A stretch of DNA of 64,000 bases, taken from the NCBI GenBank assembly GCA_947561395.2, contig OX387195.1, positions 23,823,126-23,887,125 of the forward strand. The letters run 5' to 3'. The notes beneath the pieces are model-generated. The model was not told where the DNA came from, made no database searches, and saw only the letters and a program-made list of their open reading frames with translations. Source of the stretch: Buxus sempervirens (lineage: Eukaryota; Streptophyta; Magnoliopsida; Buxales; Buxaceae). Positions 45,024 through 57,620 of this stretch are shown piece after piece. Both the position numbers and the translations under genes were made by a program. The stretch's first letter is position 1; every line of letters begins with the position of its first letter.

Positions 45024-48000
45024 TGTCTGCACTTCATTTTTGCACCTAGAAAAAAATGAAAGAATAAAACCCTAATTGAAAAAGTAAAACCTAAGGGGTC
45101 AAAAATTTGACTTTTTAATTAGATGCAAATTGACCACCAAGCTTCATACCAATGGATATAGGATTCCGATATGAGTCTAATGACACTGAGTTTGCTCAAA
45201 TCGGAGTCCAGATGAAGAAGTTATGAGTCAGTCAAACTTGGAAATAGCAGAAATTGGCTTTCTGCAAAACCCCAAATCAACTGCTCAATTTGGTATTAGC
45301 AGAAAGAGCATCTCGACAGGATTTCGACGCAATTAAGTTTGCCGGAATTGGAGTCCCGGATAAAGGGATATGAGCAAAACTGGCTCCGGGACGCGAATTT
45401 GCACTTCTGCTAAAAAACTTGAATTTCCTGCTAAACTCTGGCTTAGTGGATACAAAAATTGAAGAAAGGACAAAAAATAAAAATCTAACAATAAAATATT
45501 AATATTTTGTAAATATCTACTAATTAAATTAAATAAAAAACAAAAAGAAAACTAAAAGAGCACATGCGTCTAGCAAACAAAAAAATCTTAATAAAATATT
45601 AATATAGATTAAATATCTAACAATTAAAATAATTCAAAAAGAAAATCAAAAATCAATGAGCACATGTGATAAGCTCAATTGCTTGGTTGAGAAGAATGCT
45701 CAAAAGCCATCATCAGTCTTTTTAAAAAAGATGGCATGAAATGAAAGTATTAAGGTTTTGGTCATGGAGTGCAAAAGTATTCGCATTTTGGTCATAAAAT
45801 ATAAAAAGGTTAACCCATTTTGAAGGAGGGTCGGCTCATTTTTTCTTCCTCCATCTCTCTCACTTCCTCCATTCCCCACTCCATCCGACCACTCCTTCTC
45901 CCTATTCCAACTCTATTTCAAGGCCTCCAAACCCCATCAAACCTTATTCAACCTCTCCTCTACCTTGTCTTCTCCATTTTCAACACCAAAAGAAGTCTTG
46001 GAGGAGCTCTAGAAGGGAGGAAGGCCTTGTCCAGTTTCTGTCTTGGTCTAAGGAAGATCTAAAAACACTTTCATCAAGTGCTCAAACCCAAGCTGAGCCT
46101 TCATGTGGTTTTTTATTGAACATATGTAAATATGTATTGATTTGGAGATATGCAATATCATATGCATGATGTTTAGTTTCTGTTAAGCTTGATCCTCATG
46201 TTATTCTCTCTTTTTTCATCCTTTTCTATGGTCATATGAGGGTGATTAGTCACCAAAGGTAAATAGATGGGTTTTGTTTGAACCAAAGGGAGCATGAGAG
46301 GACCTCTTGTGTGATTTAAAGTGTCTTTAAACTACTGTTTCTGCAATGGTTTTATTTTCATTCAATAGGGGAGGTTGTTCCCCTTGGATCTGATTTCATG
46401 TACCCCTTTTGAGTAATCCCCCTTATTCCTTTCTTTTGTTGTTTTCTTTCCAAGATAGCTAGGCTTATAATTTGTGTGAGTATGATCATGCTATAATGTC
46501 TGCTGAATTTTATTTTTCATATATGATATGGTTGTTGTTTAAGCATGTATAAGATTCCTCATCGTCCATCTCCGCTTAGGGCATATGTCTTGAGGCCATA
46601 TGGGTGTTCCTTACTTGCTATTTTTGGTAGGTTTTCATCATGTATTTTGTTTAATTACAATTATTGTTTTGATCATATAAAATCCATATCACTTTGCTTC
46701 GTACATACTTTACATACATGTTGGCACTTTTAGGGATTCCATGTACATGTTAGTTGTTGGTTTTTAGATGCTTTACGAATTCCACTTTTTTGGTTTAGCT
46801 TTACATATATGAAGGTTTAATCTCCATCTTAAATATGGTAAGCAAATATACATGTTTTAATATGAAGCATGTCTCTTAAAGCTTTATGATTGTTTCTTTT
46901 TATATGTGTTGATTTCTGTTCTTTGGAGCAAAAAGGACCAAAACAGGGACACTTGAGTCCCTGTTTATTTGCTGGATTTAGTTCAAAAAGAAGGAGAAGA
47001 TAGCCTCCAGCCTTCCCCATTTCTTTGGCTTCAAAACCCTCTAAATAAGCCCATTTTGCCTTTGTTTGAACCACTGTGGGCCCACACAGGGGCCCACACG
47101 AATCCTAGATAAGCTTGAAAGCCTTTAGAATTTGTTTGTTGTGAAAAATTGTAAATGTTGTTTTTTTTGTGCTTTACCGAAAACTCAGGTCGGTAAATAG
47201 TGTTTTCATTAGTAACCGAAATTTTATTTCAGCTAAACCTGAATTATAGTATGACTGAAACTAATTTTCGGTCATACTAAATTTTAGTTTAGCCGATTTA
47301 TAATTTCGGCTACATTTAAAAGTTTTCAAAAATCAGTTTTCTCATTCTTATTTATTTTGTTGGTTTGGTTAATTGAACCAGGTGAACCGGAAACCATAAA
47401 ATGTGCCCTGGGCTTTCCAAGCCCAATTTGATGCATCGTGGGCCTTATAACGGGGCCTACATCCACTCCGGCCTGAACCAAGGCCCATTTCTACAATGGA
47501 ACCAAGGCCATTTGGTTAATTGCCTGTGGGTCAACACCAAGCCCAATGGGCACTTAAAAACTTGAACCTATTAACTTTTGTAAATAAAATCAAATCCAAA
47601 GTTAAATGACCAAATCCAATAAGGGTTACCCAATAACCCTAATGGGCCATGGGCTTGACTTAAAGCCCAACTTGGCAACCAATGGGCCTTCCAATGGGTC
47701 CCACATCCGACCTACTTCACTTAAATGGCTAAAAAGATAAAAATGAACAAAAGGGACTTACACCTGCAAAGGTCCCTACCAGACTTAATTTGATACATGC
47801 TAGACTAGGATTAGGGTGAGACTGAGTTGACTCGAACCAGGAAAATCCAAGGGACCTGTCAGACCGACGGGGCGGACCGGGGTGTTTTCGGACTTCCCCG
47901 GACCGTAACCGAGAATTTAGCTAGAATCTCGAACCGCAAACCAATAGGCAAATCTAGGAACCCAGGTGTTTGCCTACACCCCATCAGGCGTGCAGTGGCG

Positions 48001-48061
48001 ACTCCAGAAATTCCTGAGGCACGCACTCCCACGTGCGCTTCTGTGTGGCGACATGCGCACA
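45024..48061 (-). mobile_element. Giant solo LTR 'Y', copy B (3.04 kb, minus orientation)
   Basis: On the minus strand it starts TGTGCGCATGTCGCC and ends GTGCAGACA, flanked by CCATC (45019-45023) and CCATT (48062-48066). The palindromic cluster is at about 47164-47302. About 100 bp present in copy A (5805-5900) is missing here. No coding domain. Confidence 0.78.
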
Positions 48062-48310
48062 CCATTTGAGCATCTGGGGCCTTCCGCCTCATCACACTAT
48101 GCCACCAGTGATAGGCCTCCCCCTCTAACATGAAGGTAGCCAGCCTTACTCGGCTCTCCTCCGAACACTGTATCACATCTAGGATCCTCTCGATCCTCTG
48201 TATCCAGCTCTCTGCCTCCAAAGGATTCGGCACTCCTTTAAATGTCAGAGGTCCCATCTTCCGGAGCTGCTCCACATCTCTAAGGTGCTGCTGCTGCCCA
48301 TCAGTATGAC
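48062..48310 (-). pseudogene. Gypsy gag N-terminal segment (copy B)
   Basis: Motifs PLTFKGVPNP, WIQRIER and FMLEGEAYHW on the minus strand, cut by LTR Y at 48061 and by solo LTR 48311-51100 on the other side. The gag start and leader resume at 51101. Confidence 0.75.
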
Positions 48311-51100
48311 TGTGAGACACGGGAAAAATCACCGGAGTGATCTCCCTCCGTCAACACACGGGCTCAACGCAAAAATGGGAGAGTCGCCGCCATTCAGAAT
48401 TTTGAGGTGAGAATGGACACCAAAAGATTCAAATATAATCAAAAAGGGTTAAAAGACAAATTCTAGGGTAAAAATAACCCTACTTGAAAATCAAATCCAG
48501 AGATGGGTAAGGGGATTAGATTATGAACGGGGGAAGGTGTTAGGCACCCCCATTCACCCACACAAGGTGGTTGCCAAGTGTTTGTTCATGCTAAAAGAAA
48601 ATAGGAAGCTTGCTAAAAAATCATGAACAGCCTTGAAAAAGGAACAAGTGTATGATATATTCACATGAAGATCCAAATGGATTTTAGATCTTCTCTTATG
48701 TCAATATCATTTCTGAAATGTCATAAAAGGATAAAAATCCAAGCAAAAGAATATACAAAGCCAAGTTGAATCAAATCCGGAAAGTAATGCCATTTGTCTT
48801 GAAATCACTCAAATCCAATTTTAAATCAAATCAAACCAAATCCATTTGAAAGATTATGGTAAATAATAGTCTCATGCAAAATTTCAAGTAATTCCGGGTG
48901 AAAACCTAGGAGTTATGTTCCTTGTAAGGTTGCTGCCGGAGAAAATCAAAAGTAGCAAGTAGGCAACTTTGGAAAATCACCTAGAAAAATCCACTCCATA
49001 AAAACCCACAAAATTTGGTGTGATTGAAGTCTGTATGGCCATCTTTAAAAAAAAACTAGTCTTATACAAAAACTCATTCGGATGTGCCTTGGGTGGTCTC
49101 CCGAACAGGCCCCGAAGATCACAGATTTACCCAGAAAAGTACTAATGAGCAGCTCTGAGTAAATCTGTTACCAATAATTCAAATGGAGTCAAAAAATTAT
49201 GAAACCAACTGGATTTAAAAATATACTCATAAAGGAGTGCCCAGAAACAAAAATCATTCGAATCGGACTTAAAACGAACACATGGCGCTCCGTCGAAGTG
49301 GCAAGTTCTGTATTTGAACCTGAACTGTCCAATCAACTTCGACAGAGAGGTGTCAAAAATCCGCTTGATAGAAATTAATGAAATTTGGTGGACATAAACT
49401 AGACAGCCTCACCTTTCCCATGGTTCTGGAATCACTCCAAAATTCATCCGGACGATGAAGTTATGAGTGTTTGAAGTCGGGGTACAGTTGCTGTAAATTT
49501 AAGCTCTTTTTGGGTAAAACCAATGCAAAAATGTGACAAAGTGTGTGCAATTCGTGCAAGATGAACACAAAACCTTTAAAAATCATCCAAAGACATTTCA
49601 GAATTGATTGAGGCCATCTATTTGAGATTTATCACAATGAATGCAATAAATCCCCAAATGTGAGCCTATCCCACCAAAATAGTGCTATGTATGTGCAAGT
49701 GTAAAAAATCATACAAGATCAATATAACAATATAGCATGCATACATATTCATCAAAATAAGGTTCTAAAACAGCCTAGGGTTCTGTTCCATTATCGTTTC
49801 CATTTGTTCTCTCTCCCCGTTAAACACGGTTCTTCAAGATAATCAAGGGTACTTTGAATATGAAACGGTTTACAATCAATCAAAAGGCTTTATGCTACAT
49901 AGGTTCTAGCACTAGGGTCAATCCCCAGTCTCGTTTCTCCTAGATCCCGCCTTTACGTTTTACGGCTAGGGGGAGTTTCTAGATACTTTGAGCCGGGGAA
50001 GGATTTTCACACACATAGAAGGCCTTATTCTACAGAAAGGTAGAAGGAGAGATCTAGATCTAGAAATATAAAGACAGAAAATAAAAGAAAATTTTGAGGC
50101 TTACCTGGGTTTTGGATGCACTTCCGCAGCGGTTTCCCTCTTCTCTTGGAATTCTTCTTGGCGAGAATTCAAAACAAGAGTTAATGACCATTTGCTTAAG
50201 GAGGAGCCTCCTATTTATAGGCAAAGGCTAGGGTTAGGGTTTGTGAGATTGGTAGATACAACATAATGTCTATAGCCCACCAACCTTAACCCTAAGGCTA
50301 TTTCCGAGATTTCCTCTCATTTAATGAGGGATATGATGGTAAAAGTGAAAAGCTCTCGGAAAACCTTAATTTTGAGCAAAACTTATGTATCCGGCATATC
50401 AGGCCGGATACAAAAGGGTCTTAATGTATCCGGCATATAATGCCGGATATACTAAGGATTGCTTGTATCTGGTATGTTCCACCGGATACAAAGGAAAATA
50501 CTTGTATCCGGCTTGAGTTGCCGGATACAAGGAAAAAAGCCTTTTTTTTCGAATTTTAACACAGGCAATACTTATTTACATGTAATATCTTAAGTAAATG
50601 GAGATTAAAAAATACGAGGACATTTATTTAAACGATATTACATGTAAATAAGCAAACACCCCCCCATTTGAATCCATTAAAAATAGTTCCAGACCCAAAT
50701 TCCAAGTGAATAAAAAGTCAACTTTCTAGTTCTAGGCAAAATTCCGATTTTTCAGGTCTGGAAAAAAGGTTCAATATGTTAAAACCAAGGTATTCGCCAA
50801 GATTTAAAATCTCAAAAAATTCTTTTATGCAATAACATGGCTAAAAACCTGATTACCGGGAAAAATTATCTTGAAATCTGGCTTTAAAAAATATTTCATT
50901 TTCTGGGGTCAAAAGTCAACAAAATTTAACCGGAAAAAGTTTGACTTTGCACAAAAGATTGAATTCGGGCCTTTTCCTTTTCCGTTTTGGATTCAAATGG
51001 GTTAAGTATCTCAAACCCAATGCAAAGAACTGAAAATTCCAATAAAATATTTCTCTCCTTTAAGATTTATCAAAAATCGTGCAATTTTGGGGTGTCTACA
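48311..51100 (+). mobile_element. Solo LTR of the Z family (2.79 kb), specific to copy B
   Basis: TGTGAGACACGG...GGGTGTCTACA, flanked by ATGAC (48306-48310) and ATGGC (51101-51105). Copy A reads through at 8755-8760, an empty site. Same family as Z and W, but longer because of about 500 bp of extra sequence between the palindrome array and the 3' end (50530-51080). A TATTTATAGG box lies near 50212. No coding domain. Confidence 0.86.
50387..50528. repeat. Palindrome array in the copy-B solo LTR
   Basis: Four inverted repeats (near 50387, 50426, 50465 and 50504) with GTATCCGG/CCGGATAC arms at 39-bp spacing. Confidence 0.82.
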
Positions 51101-51554
51101 ATGGCCCAACTGCACCTCTGCCTAACCCTACCCGTGACACTAGCCATTCTCATTGCCGGTCTGGCTCACCCTCTCCTCACACTCCATGGTCAAGAGTTGA
51201 GTAAGGGTGCCCACTGCAGCCCATATGTCATCTCCCCTTTAAGGAGGTGCCTTACATGCTGCCTGAGGCTGTGGTCTTTGCTGGCCCTACTGGCCTTTAG
51301 CAAAAATATGGGGTTGCTTCTGAATGTCCCCCTCATACAGATCCTCCACTGGACGTACTGCCGGGGTGCGTGCTTGCATAACTTGTCGACCTTTGCCAAG
51401 CATGTCAGCTGAAAACAACAAAAAATTAAGTCAGATAGGAACTCTCCCTAACCTTCCTAAGTGCTATCTAGCGTGCACACCATCCCCAAGGCCATCCTAT
51501 AGGTGTTTTTATTTCATGCTTCCTTATGATATACTCTGTTGTTTTGATACCATT
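51101..51554 (-). pseudogene. Gypsy gag start and leader (copy B)
   Basis: Equivalent to 8757-9220: minus-strand leader with a degraded tRNA-Met site (TGGTATCAAAAC at 51543-51554) and the first part of gag (MxGK...RTPAV). The in-frame stop seen in copy A is present here too. Confidence 0.7.
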
Positions 51555-51887
51555 TATAACACCCCGGACCCATACCAAGTAAGATATTGTCTGCTCTGGG
51601 CCCAATGGGCTCTCACGGATTTGTTCTCAAGGGATAACACGAGAAAACTTCCCAATGGTCATCTATCCTAGCACTGCTCTCACCTGAGCACGCTTAACTT
51701 GAGGGTTCCAAGGGGATTTAGTCTCGTGTTATACCTTAAAATGCCTCTTGCTTTGTAAGGGATCACAAGACTACTTATAGCATCCCCGAGCATTGTGGGA
51801 TCTCAACCATATGCACATCATCGCCTGGCAGCTCGCCTAGTGAGATTATCCATTCACCCGCCCCACTTAGGCAGCCAAGATGTCACA
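51555..51887 (-). mobile_element. 5' LTR of the Gypsy element (copy B)
   Basis: Minus-strand TGTGACATC...GGGTGTTATA, about 333 bp, the duplicate of 9221-9554. This LTR belongs to the gag/pol remnants down to 37691. The 3' LTR was lost where the integrase is truncated. Confidence 0.8.
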
Positions 51888-52915
51888 TACTCCCCTCCAT
51901 GGGACAACGTGTCATCGTGTTGGGCCGAACCCCCACACTTTCTTGTTGGGGCAGGCTTTGATACCATTTTCATTCAACCAAACCACTTGTAGCATATTGA
52001 AAATCATCTAACCAATTTAATTACACTGATTTGGATTTAATCTAACTAAGGCTAACAAAATTTATAGATCAGATGCACATTCCAGACCAGCACACTCCAT
52101 ATGTTTGATTCAGTTCTATCACTTTAGAATTTCATCCAAAACCATACGAAAACATGATGTTTAAAAGTGCTAATTGCCTTATATTTTCTGGAATCCAACT
52201 TCAGTAACACCAACAATAAAAATCAGTTGTTCTCCACGATCAAAACCTCTCCAAAATCTGAAAATTGTTGCAGAAATTTTTTAGAACTATAATCTTAACG
52301 CCTGATCCATAATTTCTACTGAACTTGATATAACCTAACCCAAAACAAACTAAAACAAACAATGAACAATTATTACCTGATCTGAGATGAGAAATGGAGA
52401 AGAATAAGAACAACCAGATTTGAACGTGCTCCCTTTTATGAACGAAGCTCTTTTCACACTTCAATTTTTCAATCAAATTTTTAGACTCCACACCAACCTT
52501 CTACTGTTCCCTTTTCTCCAGCAACAAAGGAACTTCAAAACCCTTCTCCAGCAACAAATGAGAGTTCAAAAGCCACCTTCTCCAGCACTTCTCCCGCAAC
52601 CCAACTTTTCAGCTTCCTCATGATTCGTTGCAACTCCACTCCACCGAATGCCTACCCTAATAGCCCATCAAACCTTGATAAATTGGATTTTCCTGTTCAG
52701 CCACTAAACAACTACAACATCACCACTTAATTATATTTTAATAAACCATTGAATTTAAATTATAACTTCACTTACCCTTAACTTATAAAATTTCCAAATT
52801 TTCTGAAATTCCCAATTGCCCTTGCGAAACATCCACCTGAAATTCCACCAAAATAATTATCAAAATTACCAAACCTTTCCTCCCATTTATAATTCTAAAA
52901 ATCTGGGGTTTTACA
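51888..52915 (-). mobile_element. Second LTR-like remnant (copy B)
   Basis: Duplicate of 9555-10582, with a TGTAAAACCCC start (minus, 52915) and a TGGTATCAAAGCC primer site (minus, near 51954-51966). Confidence 0.5.
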
Positions 52916-52933
52916 GTTGGAAATGTGTATTAT

Positions 52934-53416
52934 TGTGATATCTCGATTCCACATCGGAAACGGATGAATGCCTGATATGGTATAAGAGTTAGGGAGAACA
53001 CTTAACTTAGTGAGGTGCCTTTTGAGGACAATCGTGTGGGTTGAGGCCCAAAGCGGACAATACCTCGTTGGGTTAGGTCGTTACAAATGTTATCGGAGCT
53101 TGTTTCGGGTCCAGTAGTTCATAGCTGGTGTGGGTCTTGGCGTTGCTTGTAGGAGGTGGTTGGACCGATGAGAGTGGTCCCATGAGGGCCCAGTAGGCTT
53201 CTAGGTGGCCACTGCATGGGGATGTGTAGCCCTCAAGGGGGGGGGGGGGGGGGGGGGGAGATTGGGATATCCCGATCCCACATCGGAAACGGATGAATGC
53301 CCAGTTTGGTATTAGAGTCAGGGAGAACCCTTAATTTAGTGAGGCGCCTTTTGAGGACAAAACCGTGCGGGTTGAGGCCCAAAGCAGACAGTACCTCGCT
53401 GGGTTGGGTCATTACA
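52934..53416 (+). mobile_element. TRIM, complete (copy B)
   Basis: LTRs 52934-53085 and 53263-53416 with ATTAT duplications at 52929-52933 and 53417-53421. The polypurine tract is a nearly pure G-run (53235-53260), of different length and composition from copy A, where GAGAGGA interrupts it. Confidence 0.88.
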
Positions 53417-53421
53417 ATTAT

Positions 53422-54734
53422 GGTCTCTCAGTTATACCAAGAATACCCTTGCAACTCTTTCTTCTCCATTTTTTTCCCTAAAATACTCTTAATGCAACTA
53501 ATTTTTCAGCCGGCCCTTAATATCCAAACACCAAATACTCAATTTTCTTGTTTGAATCACTCAAATTTTCTTAAACATCACTTTTCTAGCTAAGTTTCTG
53601 CCATACCGTTGGCCTTCAAGTTTTAAATAGAGTCATCATATAATAAAAATAGAGAAAACCCACACCCTTAACTTAATGTTCAATCTAGGTTTTTATGGAT
53701 AACACAGACTTGAAATTCACTATTACTCCTGGTGTAGGCGCTTGACAAAAGGTTAATTTTGACCGTATTCATACCAGTTTATTAATCAGATTAAGGCTTG
53801 GACCAAACCATTGAGATGTTAGCTTTCCTGTTCAACAGGTCTGTCTGGGCCAGTCCAATCTCCCTTTTAAAACAATACTGGATTGTCTCATTAATGCCAT
53901 CAGAAATTATATAAACCATTTAATTAATAATCTAAAACCAACCAACATTTAGACTGACTACTTTCATTCATCCATTCCTTCTTTCCTTTCTATTTTTCTT
54001 TCACAATTGTTTGGTCAAGAACTACTTTGACTGGTCCAGAGCATCATTAGTGAAAAAAAATGCTTATTTGAATTGCTTCTGTATTGAAATTGAGAAACGT
54101 TTGTATTTGGCAAGGAGGAAAGTTGTATTTGGAAAGGAGGAAAGTTATTGTTAGTTTCCCCTTCTTGGACTTGCATTTTTGTTTACTTTTAGATTCATGG
54201 TTTGACTGGAACTAGTCAATCTCATGTTCTTTACGATGCTACTTAATTAATCAAATGGGGGATCTTGAAAAATTATCAATTAAGGGTTACTGGCCAGCCT
54301 TAGTAGCCCATTTGGCCTTGGGTATTATATGGGCCTGGACCTCTGCTCATGCATTATCTCAAGGCTTACTGCTCATGCACTGAGAAGAAGCAAAGAAATG
54401 AAAATCCAGGCATTTACACAGAAATATCCATTATCTAGAACTTGCTGAAATTTTTTATGGGGCTTGTTCTTCTAAGCCTATATCCATACAATCTTCAAGT
54501 ACGTACTATGAAATTAATCTTTATTTGTAATGAAAAGAAGGAATTAACGAAATACAATCACACTAGAAACCCCATAAAATACCACTGTGTTATTTTTATT
54601 TTCAGTGATCACCAATCCACCTAATAGATCACATTACAAACCCTGTAAACAAATTAAAACTTGTGAAGGTTAACATGTATTTATTGTCAGTCTTTTTTTG
54701 TTGTTTGAAGTCAGGTAAGCACGCCAAATTGAGT
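53422..54734. other. Spacer without recognised gene
   Basis: Duplicate of 11100-12455; no supported gene. Confidence 0.6.
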
Positions 54735-55028
54735 TCAAGTGCTCGAAACTTCACGGGGAAATGGCGGTGGTCCGGTAGCAACCTGGCCGGCAAAGTTCAT
54801 CTCTTTCGGTGGACAATGACTTCCAGGGATGTGACCATTACAAGAAGGTTTGGAGGGTGTTACTGGACCCTTCTGGAGGGATGCCAACAAGATACCTTCT
54901 TCCATCACCAACAGCTGATCTCCTTCCAAAGGCCTTGTCGCTGCAAGTTGTTGAAAACTTGCAAGAGAGAAAATGATGACAATCACAAGAACTGTAAAAG
55001 GGCTTTTTCCATGAGAGTAGTACTCCAT
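54735..55028 (-). CDS. CTNIP/SCREW-like secreted peptide precursor, subtype I
   Basis: Full-length 97-aa counterpart of the truncated 12456 gene. It has the MEYYSHGK signal peptide (hydrophobic 11-24), linker TRPLEGDQLLVMEEG, core PSKPSC-NGHIPGSH-C (Cys63, Cys72), EMNFAGQVATGPP and a tail ending REVSST. It differs from the copy-A gene mainly by the codon that is a stop there. A TATA box lies at 55137-55144, 109 bp upstream. Intact by all visible criteria. Confidence 0.67.
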   Translation of the reverse strand: MEYYSHGKSPFTVLVIVIIFSLASFQQLAATRPLEGDQLLVMEEGILLASLQKGPVTPSKPSCNGHIPGSHCPPKEMNFAGQVATGPPPFPREVSST

Positions 55029-55136
55029 GGCTATCCTGAAATAAATGGAATGTGTATCAAGTGTTTGGTTTGGCCTTCTGGGTATCTCTAGTTCGGTATG
55101 AATCTGAGGTGTTGATGGGATTAAGAGGCTTGTGTG

Positions 55137-55144
55137 TATTTATA
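55137..55144 (-). promoter_or_regulatory. TATA box of the 54735-55028 peptide gene
   Basis: TATAAATA on the minus strand, 109 bp before the ATG. Confidence 0.65.
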
Positions 55145-55779
55145 CTTGTAGATGCTGATTTGTCCATGACTCTGTTAGAATTGAAACTTGTTGACAGGGG
55201 CGAGCAAGTTTTGAAGTTTGAACCAAGGGTCTTAAATCAAACAAATTAAACGGAACACGGAAGGCGAGACAGAAATACTTTGAAGAGGAAGGTTGAGTTG
55301 CACAGGTTACACACGGACATGAATACTTGTGAATCATGCGTCGTCGCATCACCAGGACCAAAGCACTACAAAGGCAGCCCATAGGGGGAACATACTTCAT
55401 GATATTGTTGACCAACCAGTAATAGTATACTAATCCAACGGCTGGAAATTAGGCAAAGGTAGTAATGTTCATGGACTCTTGGATCTTTGTGTGTTGGGAG
55501 AGAGCTGACGACACCAGGCAACGTAATGCACCCAGTGAGATAGAATTTAAAAACCCAAGGGAACCGTTGAGCATTTATCAACCCTATGGAGCTTGGTCAT
55601 TATATTATCAACAGTGTTTGGACGCCGGAGCAGATTGGCTTGTTGAACCACTGATTAGAATCTTACTGCCTTAGTTTGGATAGCAATCCAGTTTGGTTAT
55701 TAATTAAATTGGTGTGAAAAATCTGCGTGTTGGAAGGTAAGAACGTAACACGATGAATTTTAAACCACTCTGAATCATG

Positions 55780-57137
55780 TTGGTTCTATATTTACCTTTC
55801 ATTAATTACGTTGTGATGCCTTCCAAGATTTTTGGTTTCAACCACCGGTTGAGCAGTTTAAAGTTTAAACCAGATCGGACAGTTCAATAAAGAATCTGAT
55901 TTTTAGAACATTTGTTGCCACAACTACTAAATTCATGCTCTTACAACACTTTTTTAGAGAGTCCATCGAATTAGCTTCTGGCGGGTGAAATAGAGTACCT
56001 GAGTGGTTCAAACCGAGTTTGTCCGAGTAACCCGTTTATAATTAAACCGGATGGCTTGGGTTGAATACACACAAACTGAGCCATTTCTGGCCGTGCTCCA
56101 GCCCTTTGCCACCATGGATCCCTCGATCAATTGTTAGAACAATAAAAATTAGACAAACCTAAGGGACCAACTCAATCTTGGAAAGTCAGTTTTATTGTTT
56201 TAAGTGAATGCCAAACGCAAGTTAGATTTGTTTAGGTCAATGAGTCATATAGCTATTGAATTAAGAAGCCTTTGAGAACCTTATGTATCAAATTTTTAAC
56301 ACCTTGGTCTAAAATGGTTTTCCTGCATGCAGGCGTAGCTTAGAACACTGTTTAATCTTAAGATATTACATATGTTTAATTAATGCAAGATTCATTTCAG
56401 AGGGCTTTGTTCTTATATAAACCTTGTTTTAATTATTATTATAATTTTGAGTGGGGTTTCTGTTAATTGTAGGGACTTTTTGATGTGGGGATCTCTTCTT
56501 AGGCCAATTTTTTGAAGAGTTCTTAATTTGTGAGAAGGAGAAATATGTATTCTTAAGCAGTCTTCTTATTGTTAATCTTTTTTTAAGAACACATACACAA
56601 AGGAAATATATTTGCAAATTTCAATTGAAATGCTTCTTTAACTCTGGCATCAAAATACAAACCTTAATTTCTATGAGCAATGAACTTACATTAGTGGCCT
56701 CTATACTTAGAAGCAATAAAGCTGAACATTTAAGAAGCATAATTCACTAAATTGATCTTTTATATGCGCCCTGCAAGTTAATGAAACTTGGAAAGGAAAA
56801 TTAAAATCCATGCATTTTTACATAAAAATAAGTATCATCAAGAAGATCCAAGAGCTTGATGGAATTCTTTCATTTAGCTTGACCTTTGAGGCTTTCCCCC
56901 CCAACGGTCTTTAACACACGTGGTTATTGAACTCTTTTCACATTATTTTCTCCTTACCGAGTCAAGCCAACCAGCCAAGTTCATCAAAGAAAAAAAAATT
57001 TTGAAAAAAGGAAAAATGATTCTCCCAAGAAAATTAAAAGATGAAGAATATTGTTAATATTACAGTTTGTTGACTTCAACTTCGGAGTTGAATCCGCATA
57101 TTTACACTGAAAATTCAATTCTAAAACCACAAGATGA
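55780..57137. other. Spacer without recognised gene
   Basis: Duplicate of 14131-15490. It lacks the hAT present in copy A. Confidence 0.6.
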
Positions 57138-57470
57138 TCAAGTGCTTGAAACTGATTGCCTAGCCTTAATAGCAAGAGAAACTGAATCCATATGAGCAGT
57201 GACATCAGGAGTTGCAGGTGGTGCAAAAGCGACCCGGCCGGCGATGTTCATCTCACTCAATGTACATCGGCTTTTCGGGATGTGGGTGCCGCAAGAAGGT
57301 CTGGAGGATGGTATTGAGCCCTTCTGAAGGGACTGCAACACAAGACCATCTTTCTTCAACCATTCCTCTCCTTCCAACGCCCTCGCCGCAGCGAGTTGCT
57401 TGAAAGCAGAAATTGAGAAAATAGAGACAAGGAAGAGTACTGTAAAAAGGTTTCTTCTAAGAATAGCCAT
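57138..57470 (-). CDS. CTNIP/SCREW-like secreted peptide precursor, subtype II
   Basis: A 110-aa protein with no amino-acid difference from the 15491-15823 product that I can see. Signal peptide, KQLAAA, core PSC-GTHIPKSR-C (Cys60, Cys69), SEMNIAG, and a long tail ending RQSVSST. Full identity after duplication, while spacers show scattered changes, hints at constraint or recent duplication. The upstream W-box pair is at 57621-57643. Confidence 0.66.
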   Translation of the reverse strand: MAILRRNLFTVLFLVSIFSISAFKQLAAARALEGEEWLKKDGLVLQSLQKGSIPSSRPSCGTHIPKSRCTLSEMNIAGRVAFAPPATPDVTAHMDSVSLAIKARQSVSST

Positions 57471-57620
57471 GGCTAGATATTAATGAATGAATTAGGGAAG
57501 TTTAAGGAAATATGTAATATAAGAAAATATATGCAGTTGAATGAAGGTAAGGACTTTATGAAGGAGGAGCTTTGTATTTATCAACACATATATATATAGC
57601 TAAATCTTGAATTGTTGAAC

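Noticed and set aside
41521..48061. A single DNA transposon with terminal inverted repeats over 1 kb long
   Set aside because: A gag island in the middle and two separate 5-bp duplications show two LTR insertions in opposite orientation.
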